Positions 6,366-13,736 of a stretch of DNA of 64,000 nt are shown piece after piece. Each line of letters begins with the position of its first letter. The first letter of the stretch is position 1. A model generated the notes under the pieces. That model had not been told where the DNA came from. It made no database searches and saw only the letters and a list, made by a program, of their open reading frames with translations. This stretch comes from Ramlibacter cellulosilyticus (GTDB lineage: Bacteria > Pseudomonadota > Gammaproteobacteria > Burkholderiales > Burkholderiaceae_C): contig NZ_JACORT010000017.1 in assembly GCF_014297465.1 (NCBI RefSeq), forward strand, positions 24,696 to 88,695, in the 5' to 3' direction. The translations under genes and the position numbers were made by a program.

Positions 6366-8048
6366 ATGCCCGACGCGAGCGACGCGCCCTTCACCCCGCC
6401 CGGCCTGGACCCCGGCCGCTACCAGCAGGCCTTCCCCGTGCTCACTGCTGCCGAGATCGCGCGCATCGAGCGCTTCGGGCAGGCGGTGGGCTTCCGGCGC
6501 GGCGAGCGCCTGTACGTCGCGGGTGAACCGGGCCCGGGGCTGTACCTCGTGCGCAAGGGCTCCGTCGCGGCGGTGCAGCGCGATTTCCTCGGCAGCCACG
6601 CGCAGGTCGCGCGGCACGGCCCGGGCCAGTTCACCGGCGAAGTCGGGCAGCTCTCCGGCGCGCCGGCCATGGTGGACGGCGTCGCCGAAGAGGACGTCGA
6701 GGCGCTGCTGCTGCCGCCCGGGCAGCTGCGCGCCCTGATCATCGCGGAGGCCGACCTGGGTGAGCGCATCGTTCGCGCGCTGATCCTGCGGCGCGTGGCC
6801 CTGCAGCAGCAGGGCGCCAGCAGCGTCGTGCTGGTCGGCAACCCGCGGGCCGCGGGCGTGGTGCGGCTGCAGAGCTTCCTGGACCGCAACGGTTTCCCCC
6901 ACCACGTGCTCGACACCGGCCGCGATGCGCAGGCGCTGGCCTTGCACCAGCAGTCCGGCGCCGCGCCGGACGACGTGCTCGCCGTCTGCGCCGACGGCAC
7001 GGTCCTGCGCAACCCCGGCGAGACCGAACTGGCCCGCTGCATCGGCATGGTGGACAGCGCGCCGCACGAGGAGCTGTTCGACGTGCTGGTGGTCGGCGCG
7101 GGGCCGGCCGGACTGGCGACGGCCGTGTATGCCGCCTCCGAAGGCCTGCGGGTGATGGTGCTGGACCGCCGCGCCTTCGGCGGGCAGGCGGGCGCCAGCG
7201 CGCGCATCGAGAACTACCTGGGCTTCCCCACGGGCATCTCGGGCCAGGCGCTGGCCGGCCGCGCCTTCGTGCAGGCGCAGAAGTTCGGCGCGCAGTTCCT
7301 GATCCCCGCGGAAGTCGCTTCCCTCGACTGCAGTGCGATGGAACGTGGCGAGCTCGGCGTGCGGCTCGCCGACGGACGCCGGCTGCGGGCGCGCACCGTC
7401 GTCGTGGCGAGCGGCGCGCGCTACCGCCGTCCTTCCGTGCCGCGCCTCGGCGAGTTCGAGGGGCGCGGCGTCTGGTACTGGGCCTCCGCGCTGGAAGCGC
7501 AGATGTGCAGCGGCTCGGAAGTGGCGCTCGTGGGCGGCGGCAATTCGGCGGGCCAGGCCGCCGTGTTCCTGTCGGGGCACGCGGCGCCCGTGCACATGCT
7601 CGTGCGCGGACCCGGCCTGGCGGCGAGCATGTCGCGCTACCTGATCGACCGCATCGAAGGGATCCCCAACATCCACCTGCGCCCGCACACGCAGGTCAGC
7701 GCGCTGCAGGGCGACCCCGTCGCCGGGCTCACCGGCGTGCGCTGGCGGCACCGTTCCGATGGCGAGCAGGAAACGCCGGTGCGCAACCTCTTCCTCTTCC
7801 TCGGTGCCGATCCGGACACCGAGTGGCTGCGCCATTGCGGGGTGGACCTCGACGCGCAGGGCTTCGTGCGCACGGGCGATGCCGTGGCCCCGCCGGGCAC
7901 GCGCCGCGCGGCACTGGAGGCGAGCGTGCCGGGCGTGTTCGCCGTGGGCGACGTGCGCAGCGGTTCGGTCAAGCGCGTGGGCGGCGCGATCGGCGAGGGC
8001 GCCGCGGCGGTGGCGATGATCCACCAGCGGCTGGCGCAGCCTGCCTAG
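6366..8048 (+). CDS. Cyclic-nucleotide-binding domain fused to thioredoxin-reductase-like flavoprotein
   Basis: 560 residues in two parts. Residues about 20-140 form a CRP-like cNMP-binding fold (GERLYVAGEPGPGLYLVRKG ... GEVGQLSG), followed by a thioredoxin-like linker region. From about residue 240 there is a TrxB-type FAD/NAD(P) reductase: GAGPAGLATAVYAASEG for FAD, GGGNSAGQAA for the nicotinamide cofactor, and GVFAVGDVR near the end. The CxxC redox pair expected before the second nucleotide fold is absent; the equivalent segment reads WASALEAQMC. Classical thioredoxin reduction is therefore unlikely. It may be a ligand-gated NAD(P)H oxidoreductase with another acceptor. Confidence 0.88.
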   Translation: MPDASDAPFTPPGLDPGRYQQAFPVLTAAEIARIERFGQAVGFRRGERLYVAGEPGPGLYLVRKGSVAAVQRDFLGSHAQVARHGPGQFTGEVGQLSGAPAMVDGVAEEDVEALLLPPGQLRALIIAEADLGERIVRALILRRVALQQQGASSVVLVGNPRAAGVVRLQSFLDRNGFPHHVLDTGRDAQALALHQQSGAAPDDVLAVCADGTVLRNPGETELARCIGMVDSAPHEELFDVLVVGAGPAGLATAVYAASEGLRVMVLDRRAFGGQAGASARIENYLGFPTGISGQALAGRAFVQAQKFGAQFLIPAEVASLDCSAMERGELGVRLADGRRLRARTVVVASGARYRRPSVPRLGEFEGRGVWYWASALEAQMCSGSEVALVGGGNSAGQAAVFLSGHAAPVHMLVRGPGLAASMSRYLIDRIEGIPNIHLRPHTQVSALQGDPVAGLTGVRWRHRSDGEQETPVRNLFLFLGADPDTEWLRHCGVDLDAQGFVRTGDAVAPPGTRRAALEASVPGVFAVGDVRSGSVKRVGGAIGEGAAAVAMIHQRLAQPA

Positions 8049-8062
8049 CGGGCGGGCTTGCT

Positions 8063-8875
8063 TCAGGCGTACAGCGCGGCGCCCGCCTCCCGCACGCGCC
8101 GCGCGCCGTCTTCGCCGAGCGCGCGCACGACCGGCTCCCACAGGCTCGCGTACGGCGGCAGCTCGCCGGGCGGGAAGCTCGTGTGGGGCCAGTCGCTGCC
8201 CCAGACCATGCGGTCGTCGAACAACGCGGCCGCGCGGCGCACCAGCGGGTGCAGTGCGCCGTACGGCGCCTGCGCCTGCAGCCGGTACCAGCCCGAGAGC
8301 TTGATCCAGGCGCCGCCCGCCGCCAGCGTGCGCAGGACTTCCCAGGTACCGTCGCTGGCGGCGTGGGCAGGCGTCAGGCCAGCCAGGTGGTCCAGCACGA
8401 ACGGCAGCGCGTGGACGGCCTGCCACTGCGCGAGCTGCTCGAGCAACGCAGGGTGCACGTACCACTGCACGTGCCAGCCCCGGCTGCGCAGGAAGGGCGC
8501 GATGCGCGCCAGCGCGGGTGCCACGTCATCGCGCGCGCTGCCCACGGGCGAGACGAGGTTGAAGCGAATGCCGCGCACGCCGGCAGCGTGCATCGCGTCG
8601 AGCTCGGCCTGCGCTTCATCGCCGCGCACCACCACGACGCCGCGGTGGCGTCCGTGCGAAGCGCGCAGCGCCTCCAGCAGGAGCGTGTTGTCGCTGCCGT
8701 AGACGCTGGGCTGCACCAGCACGAGGTGTCCGCAGCCATGCGCCTGCGCCAGGCCCTCGATCTCGGCGAGCGGCCGCGCGACGGGGCGGTAGTGCGCGCC
8801 GGCCGCGGCGGCGCCGGCGTCGAAGACATGCACGTGGGCATCCCAGCCCGGTGCCGGATGCGCAACAGCGGCCAT
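8063..8875 (-). CDS. Amidohydrolase-superfamily hydrolase (2-pyrone-4,6-dicarboxylate hydrolase-like)
   Basis: 270-residue TIM-barrel hydrolase. The first metal motif DAHVHVFD is at about residues 12-19. DHLAG comes later, and the C-terminal WGSDWPH carries the catalytic Asp. This pattern fits the LigI/PDC-hydrolase and lactonase branch of the amidohydrolases. The ATG overlaps the stop of the Bug-type binding-protein gene (ATGA), so it is the last gene of a regulator-transporter-enzyme operon. The substrate is probably a lactone derived from whatever the binding protein captures. The specific compound cannot be told. Confidence 0.82.
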   Translation of the reverse strand: MAAVAHPAPGWDAHVHVFDAGAAAAGAHYRPVARPLAEIEGLAQAHGCGHLVLVQPSVYGSDNTLLLEALRASHGRHRGVVVVRGDEAQAELDAMHAAGVRGIRFNLVSPVGSARDDVAPALARIAPFLRSRGWHVQWYVHPALLEQLAQWQAVHALPFVLDHLAGLTPAHAASDGTWEVLRTLAAGGAWIKLSGWYRLQAQAPYGALHPLVRRAAALFDDRMVWGSDWPHTSFPPGELPPYASLWEPVVRALGEDGARRVREAGAALYA

Positions 8876-9867
8876 CAACCCAGGACGATGTTGCGCTCGC
8901 GGACCACGCGCGCCCACTGCGCCTGCTGCTGCTTCAGGAAGGCCGCGGCTTCGGCGGGGCCGCCGCTGAAAGGCTCGCCGCTCAGGGCGCGCACGCGCCC
9001 CAGCACCTCCGGCTCGGCCATCGCCTGCGCGATGGCTTTCGCGAGCCGCTCGCGCACCGGCGCGGGCGTGCCGGCCGGCGCGAGCACGGGGTTCCATTCC
9101 AGCACTTCGTAGCCGGGAACGCCGGCTTCCTGCATCGTCGGCACGTCGGGCAGCGCGCGGGCGCGCCGCAGGCTGGTGGCAGCCATCGGACGCAGCTTGC
9201 CGGCCTGGATGTGTCCCAGGGAAGACGCCACGTTGGCGAAGAACAGCGGCACCTGCCCCGCGATGACGTCGTTCATGGCGGGGCCACCGCCCTTGTAGGG
9301 CACGTGCTGCAGCTTCACGCCGGCACGATCCTCGAACAGTGCTCCCGCCAGGTGCTGCGCCGAGCCGTTGCCGGAAGAGGCGTAGGAGATGCTGCCCGGT
9401 TGCGCCTTGGCAGCGCGGATCAGGTCCCGCACCGTCTTCGCTTCGAACGACGGGTTGCACACCAGCACGTTGGGGAACAGCGCCAGCACCGCGAGCGGCG
9501 CGAACGCGGTGTTGGTGTCGTAAGGCAGCTTCGCATAGAGCGAGGGATTCACGGCGAACGACGACGCGTCCAGCAGCAGCTGCGTGCCGTCGGGCGTCGC
9601 GCGCGCGACCTGGCCGGCGGCGATCTGCCCGCCGGCGCCCGGCCGGTTGTCCACGACCACCGTCTGCCCGAGGGCGCGGCCCATGTGCGGCGCGATCAGG
9701 CGCGCCATGAGGTCGGCGCCGCCGCCGGCGGCATACGACACCACGAGCGTGATCGTGCGGCCGCCCGCGATGGGCTCCTGCGCACGCGCGAGCAGCGGCG
9801 CGCCCAGGGTGGTTGCGGCGGCGGCGCGCAGCAGCGTGCGGCGGCGGGGGCTGAAGGCGTGTTGCAT
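8875..9867 (-). CDS. Tripartite tricarboxylate transporter substrate-binding protein (Bug/TctC)
   Basis: 330-residue periplasmic binding protein. A twin-arginine-like start (RRRTLLRAAAATTLG) with cleavage near LARAQ marks export. The family signature VVDNRPGAGGQIAAGQVA lies at about residues 72-90, and VPYKGGGPAMNDVIAGQV lies in the second lobe. Bug proteins bind carboxylates with high affinity, and most are orphans without linked permeases, as here. AGGAG precedes the ATG. The gene lies between a HutC-type regulator and an amidohydrolase, so it probably captures the substrate or inducer of that small pathway. Confidence 0.9.
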   Translation of the reverse strand: MQHAFSPRRRTLLRAAAATTLGAPLLARAQEPIAGGRTITLVVSYAAGGGADLMARLIAPHMGRALGQTVVVDNRPGAGGQIAAGQVARATPDGTQLLLDASSFAVNPSLYAKLPYDTNTAFAPLAVLALFPNVLVCNPSFEAKTVRDLIRAAKAQPGSISYASSGNGSAQHLAGALFEDRAGVKLQHVPYKGGGPAMNDVIAGQVPLFFANVASSLGHIQAGKLRPMAATSLRRARALPDVPTMQEAGVPGYEVLEWNPVLAPAGTPAPVRERLAKAIAQAMAEPEVLGRVRALSGEPFSGGPAEAAAFLKQQQAQWARVVRERNIVLG

Positions 9868-9889
9868 CGTGTCTCCTCGTGGCAGGACG

Positions 9890-10624
9890 TCAGGTGATCT
9901 GGACCGTGTAGTGGAAGGCGTGCGCGTCGCCGAGCGTGGTGCGCACTTCCACGCAGCGGCCGGCCACGTCGAAGGCGCGGCGCCCCACGCGCGCGCAAGG
10001 GTGTCCGGGCGCCAGTTCCAGGTGCGCGGCCTCGGACGCGGCGAGCGTGCCGAAGGCGATCGTGTCCGTGGCCCGCTGCACGTGCACGCCGCAGCGCTGC
10101 GCATACATGGGATAGAAGAGGGTGTCCCACTCGGCCGGGGGCAGGTCCGCAAGCGCGGCGAACAGCGGCAGCGGCAGCCAGAGGTCCTCGAGCAGGCAAG
10201 GCTTGCCGCCGAGCGAGCGCACGCGCGTGACGTGCAGCGCGGCGCCGCCGCGCTCGAGCGCGAGCTGCTCGGCCACCTCCGCCGGCGGCGTCGCCTTGCG
10301 CCGGCTCAGCACCCGCGACGCGGGCACTTCGCCCGAGGCGCCGCCGAAGCGGAAGAAGCGCAGCATGGGCGCGCCCGTCATCGCGGCCCGCACGAAAGTG
10401 CCGCGGCCGTGGATGCGCTCCACCACGCCTTGCGCGGCCAGCACTTCCAGCGCGCGGCGCAGCGTGGCCATTGCCACCCCTTGCTGCGCGGCCAGCACCT
10501 GCTCGGAGGGCAGCGCCGTGCCGGGCGGCCATTCGCCGGCGGCGATCCGCGTGCGCAGCTCCGCGGCGATGGCGGCGTAGCGGCTGAGGCCCTGGTGGTC
10601 CAGGGCGGCTTCGACGGGTGGCAA
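9890..10624 (-). CDS. GntR-family regulator with UTRA domain (HutC subfamily)
   Basis: 244 residues. The winged helix (about 12-75) has IAAGEWPPGTALPSEQVL. The C-terminal UTRA ligand domain (about 95-235) contains RVRSLGGKPCLLEDLWLP and the late ARVGRRAFDVAGR element typical of HutC proteins. The start is a TTG, preceded by AGAGGA that lies inside a 16-bp near-palindrome, so the protein may repress its own translation-start region. It heads the minus-strand operon with the Bug protein and amidohydrolase. The effector is unknown. Confidence 0.86.
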   Translation of the reverse strand: MPPVEAALDHQGLSRYAAIAAELRTRIAAGEWPPGTALPSEQVLAAQQGVAMATLRRALEVLAAQGVVERIHGRGTFVRAAMTGAPMLRFFRFGGASGEVPASRVLSRRKATPPAEVAEQLALERGGAALHVTRVRSLGGKPCLLEDLWLPLPLFAALADLPPAEWDTLFYPMYAQRCGVHVQRATDTIAFGTLAASEAAHLELAPGHPCARVGRRAFDVAGRCVEVRTTLGDAHAFHYTVQIT

Positions 10625-10629
10625 GTTCT

Positions 10630-10645
10630 AGTCCTCTAGAGGTCT
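10630..10645. promoter_or_regulatory. Candidate HutC/GntR operator
   Basis: AGTCCTCTAGAGGTCT is a 16-bp near-palindrome (14 of 16 positions symmetric, perfect 10-bp core CCTCTAGAGG). It overlaps the ribosome-binding region of the GntR gene at 10624. This suits negative autoregulation. It is supported only by symmetry and position. Confidence 0.42.
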
Positions 10646-10758
10646 GGAGGAGCGATTCTGGTCTTGTGCCTGGCAGGCCGGATGAGGGTTATCCCTTGGT
10701 TGCGCCCGTTTCGCGACCTGGGGAGCTCTCTCCAGGATCCGCACGACCGAATTCGTGC

Positions 10759-10786
10759 AAAATAGAACGACCGTTCGTTTTATTTT
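10759..10786. promoter_or_regulatory. Candidate TetR operator controlling the beta-oxidation operon
   Basis: A 28-bp near-palindrome, symmetric at 24 of 28 positions, runs from the AAAATA arm to the TATTTT arm with core ACGACCGTTCGT at 10767-10778. It ends 8 nt before the TetR ATG at 10794. Its ACCG/CGTT core is common for FadR/PsrA-like TetR repressors. It probably gives autoregulation and control of the downstream acyl-CoA genes. Confidence 0.5.
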
Positions 10787-10793
10787 CCAGGAA

Positions 10794-11492
10794 ATGTCCG
10801 TCACCGACCTGCCCCTCAAGCCCGCCCGCGCGCGGGAGGGCAAGGCCTTGCAGAAAGGCCAGCAGACCAAGGCGGCGATCGTGGATGCGGCCCTCGGCCT
10901 GGCCACACAGATCGGGCTGGAGGGGCTGTCCATCGGCGCCCTGGCCGAAGTCACGTCCATGAGCAAGTCGGGCGTCTTCGCCCACTTCGGCTCGCGCGAG
11001 GAGCTGCAGATCTCCGTGGTCCGCGAGTACCACCAGCGCTTCGAGCAGGAGGTGTTCTATCCCTCCCTGAGCGAACCGCGGGGCCTGCCGCGCCTGCGCG
11101 CGATGTTCGCCAACTGGATGAAGCGCACCTCGGTGGAGATCGACTCCGGCTGCATCTACATCAGCGGCGCCGTCGAATTCGACGACCGCCCCGGCCCCGT
11201 GCGCGACGCGCTGGCCTGGTCCGTGCAGACATGGCACGAGGCCATGAAGCGCGCCATCGCCATGGCCAAGGCCGAAGCGCACCTCGACGCCGGGACCGAC
11301 GAGGAGCAGATGCTCTTCGAGATCCACGGCCTGATCCTCGCGCTGCACTACGAGGCGCGCTTCCTCAAGAACCCCGGTTCCATCGCCCGCGCCAACGCGG
11401 GTTTCGAAAACATCCTGCAGCGCTACGGCGCCGCAGCCTCGTCCCCCAAGTCCCGCAACGCCCGCGCGGCGAAGAGCAACAAGGAGTCCTGA
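10794..11492 (+). CDS. TetR/AcrR-family regulator of fatty-acid degradation genes
   Basis: 232 residues with an N-terminal helix-turn-helix (about residues 25-72: AAIVDAALGLATQIGLEGLS then SMSKSGVFAHFGSREEL) and an all-helical ligand domain. I use the ATG at 10794 behind CAGGAA rather than the GTG at 10755, because the upstream 39 nt hold the palindromic operator. It stands 4 nt before a long acyl-CoA dehydrogenase gene and so belongs to the operon it likely represses, with acyl-CoA as probable effector. That effector is inference from context. Confidence 0.86.
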   Translation: MSVTDLPLKPARAREGKALQKGQQTKAAIVDAALGLATQIGLEGLSIGALAEVTSMSKSGVFAHFGSREELQISVVREYHQRFEQEVFYPSLSEPRGLPRLRAMFANWMKRTSVEIDSGCIYISGAVEFDDRPGPVRDALAWSVQTWHEAMKRAIAMAKAEAHLDAGTDEEQMLFEIHGLILALHYEARFLKNPGSIARANAGFENILQRYGAAASSPKSRNARAAKSNKES

Positions 11493-11496
11493 GCCC

Positions 11497-13293
11497 ATGC
11501 CCGTCTACAACCCGCCCCTGCGCGACATGCAGTTCGTCATCCACGAGGTGTTCAACGCCGTGGACGAACTCAAGGCCATCCCCAAGCACGCCGAGGTCGA
11601 TGCGGACACGATCAACGCGGTGCTGGAAGAAGGCGGCAAGTTCGCCGCGGAAGTCACCTTCCCCCTGAACCGCATCGGCGACGAGCAGGGCTGCAAGCTG
11701 GACAAGGAAACGCACGAGGTCAAGACGCCCGACGGCTTCAAGGAGGCGTACGCCAGGTACGTCGAAGGCGGCTGGCCGGCGCTCTCCTGCGACCCCGAGT
11801 ACGGCGGCCAGGGCCTGCCCTTCGTGCTGAACCAGTGCTTCTACGAAATGCTGAACAGCGCCAACCAGGCGTGGACGATGTACCCCGGCCTGTCGCACGG
11901 CGCGTACGAAGCGCTGCACGCGCACGGCACCGAAGAACAGAAGAAGACCTTCCTGCCCAAGCTGGTGTCCGGCGAGTGGACCGGCACGATGTGCCTGACC
12001 GAGCCGCACTGCGGCACCGACCTCGGCCTGCTGCGCACCAAGGCCGAACCGCAGGCGGACGGCACGTACAAGCTGACCGGCAACAAGATCTTCATCTCCG
12101 CCGGCGAGCACGACATGGCGGAGAACATCATCCACCTGGTGCTGGCCCGCCTGCCGGACGCGCCCCAGGGCAGCAAGGGCATCTCGCTGTTCCTCGTGCC
12201 GAAGTACAACGTCAACAAGGACGGCACGCTGGGTTCCCGCAACGGCATCTACTGCGGGGGCCTGGAGCACAAGATGGGCATCCACGGCAATGCCACCGCG
12301 CAGCTGGTGCTCGATGGCGCCGTCGGCACGCTGGTGGGCGAGCCGAACAAGGGCCTGCCCGCGATGTTCGTGATGATGAACGCCGCGCGCCTGGGCGTCG
12401 GCAACCAGTCGCTGGGCCTGACGGAAGTCGCGTACCAGAACGCGCTGGCCTACGCGAAGGAGCGCCTGCAGATGCGCTCGCTGTCCGGCCCCAAGGCCAA
12501 GGACAAGCCCGCCGACCCGATCATCGTGCACCCCGACGTGCGCAAGATGCTGCTGACGGCCAAGGCCTATGCCGAAGGCGGCCGCGCGCTCGCCATCTTC
12601 TGCACGCTGCTGCTGGACAAGGAGCTGCACCATCCCGACGCGAAGGTGCGCAAGGACAGCGAGGAAATCGTCGCGCTGCTCACGCCCATCGTGAAGGCCT
12701 TCCTCACCGACAATGGCCACATCGCCACCAACGCCTGCATGCAGGTCTTCGGCGGCCACGGCTACATCGCCGAGTGGGGCATGGAGCAGTTCGTGCGCGA
12801 CAACCGCATCAACATGATCTACGAGGGCACGAACACCGTGCAGTCGCTGGACCTGCTGGGGCGCAAGGTGCTGGGCAACCAGGGCGCCACGCTGAAGAAG
12901 TTCGGCAAGCTCGTCGCGCAGCTGGTGGAAGAGGAAGGCGTGAACGAGAAGATGGCGGAGTTCATCAACCCCATCGCCTACCTCGGCGACCAGATGACCA
13001 AGTTCACCACCGAGCTCGGTTTCAAGGGCTTCCAGAACCCCGACGAAGTGGGTGCCGCCGCGGTGGACTACCTGCGCGTGCTGGGCCACCTGGTGTTCGG
13101 CTACATGTGGGCGCGCATGGCGCAGGTGGCGATCAGGCAGATCGAGGCCGGCAACACCGACCCGTTCTACCAGGCCAAGCTGCAGACCGCGCGCTTCTAC
13201 TTCGCGCGCCTGTTCCCCGAGACGGCGTCGCTGATGCGCACGGCGCGCGCGGGCGTCTCGAACCTTCTCGACACCGACGCGGCCCTGGCATGA
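11497..13293 (+). CDS. Acyl-CoA dehydrogenase, long form (about 600 residues)
   Basis: FAD enzyme that introduces the trans-2 double bond into acyl-CoA, the first step of beta-oxidation. At 598 residues it belongs to the longer class with an N-terminal extension and an extra C-terminal domain (about 460-590). Visible elements are MCLTEPHCGTDLGLL (FAD/substrate region), KIFISAGEHDM, and the catalytic-base segment INMIYEGTNTVQSLDLLGRK, where the Glu of YEGT is the expected base. It stands directly after its TetR gene and before the DUF2147 and hydroxyacyl-CoA dehydrogenase genes. The chain-length preference is probably medium to long but cannot be read. Confidence 0.93.
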   Translation: MPVYNPPLRDMQFVIHEVFNAVDELKAIPKHAEVDADTINAVLEEGGKFAAEVTFPLNRIGDEQGCKLDKETHEVKTPDGFKEAYARYVEGGWPALSCDPEYGGQGLPFVLNQCFYEMLNSANQAWTMYPGLSHGAYEALHAHGTEEQKKTFLPKLVSGEWTGTMCLTEPHCGTDLGLLRTKAEPQADGTYKLTGNKIFISAGEHDMAENIIHLVLARLPDAPQGSKGISLFLVPKYNVNKDGTLGSRNGIYCGGLEHKMGIHGNATAQLVLDGAVGTLVGEPNKGLPAMFVMMNAARLGVGNQSLGLTEVAYQNALAYAKERLQMRSLSGPKAKDKPADPIIVHPDVRKMLLTAKAYAEGGRALAIFCTLLLDKELHHPDAKVRKDSEEIVALLTPIVKAFLTDNGHIATNACMQVFGGHGYIAEWGMEQFVRDNRINMIYEGTNTVQSLDLLGRKVLGNQGATLKKFGKLVAQLVEEEGVNEKMAEFINPIAYLGDQMTKFTTELGFKGFQNPDEVGAAAVDYLRVLGHLVFGYMWARMAQVAIRQIEAGNTDPFYQAKLQTARFYFARLFPETASLMRTARAGVSNLLDTDAALA

Positions 13294-13721
13294 AAGCCCT
13301 CCTCGTCCTGGGCGCGGCCGCCTTCGCGGCCGGCGCGTTCGCCCAGGTGACCCCCGTGGGCACCTGGCGCAGCATCGACGACAAGACCGGGGAGGCGAAA
13401 GCCGAGATCCGCATTACGGAGAGCGGCGGCGTGCTCACCGGCCGCATCGAGAAGTCGCTGAAGAAGGACACGAAGCCCGACGCCGTGTGCGACGAGTGCA
13501 GGGACGAGCGCAAGGGCAAGCCCATCGCGGGCCTCGAGATCATCCGCGGCGCGAAGAAGGCCGAAGGCCAGGACGTGTGGGAGCACGGCAAGATCCTCGA
13601 CCCGGAGAACGGCAAGGAATACACGCTGCGCCTCGCGCCGGTGGACGGCGGCCAGAAGCTGCAGGTGCGCGGCTACCTCGGTCCCTTCTATCGCACGCAG
13701 ACCTGGGTGCGGGTGCAGTAA
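13290..13721 (+). CDS. DUF2147 secreted protein
   Basis: 143 residues. A clean signal peptide (MKALLVLGAAAFAAGAFAQ, cleavage after FAQ or AFA) precedes a DUF2147 domain: PVGTWRSIDDKTGEAKAEI at the start and a C-terminal LQVRGYLGPFYRTQTWVRV. A pair of cysteines (CDEC, about residue 66) may form a disulfide. The domain is a small beta-barrel of unknown function in the periplasm. Its ATG overlaps the acyl-CoA dehydrogenase stop (ATGA), so it is coexpressed with lipid degradation. A role in lipid handling at the envelope is only a guess. Confidence 0.82.
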   Translation: MKALLVLGAAAFAAGAFAQVTPVGTWRSIDDKTGEAKAEIRITESGGVLTGRIEKSLKKDTKPDAVCDECRDERKGKPIAGLEIIRGAKKAEGQDVWEHGKILDPENGKEYTLRLAPVDGGQKLQVRGYLGPFYRTQTWVRVQ

Positions 13722-13736
13722 GCAATCGGAATCGCA

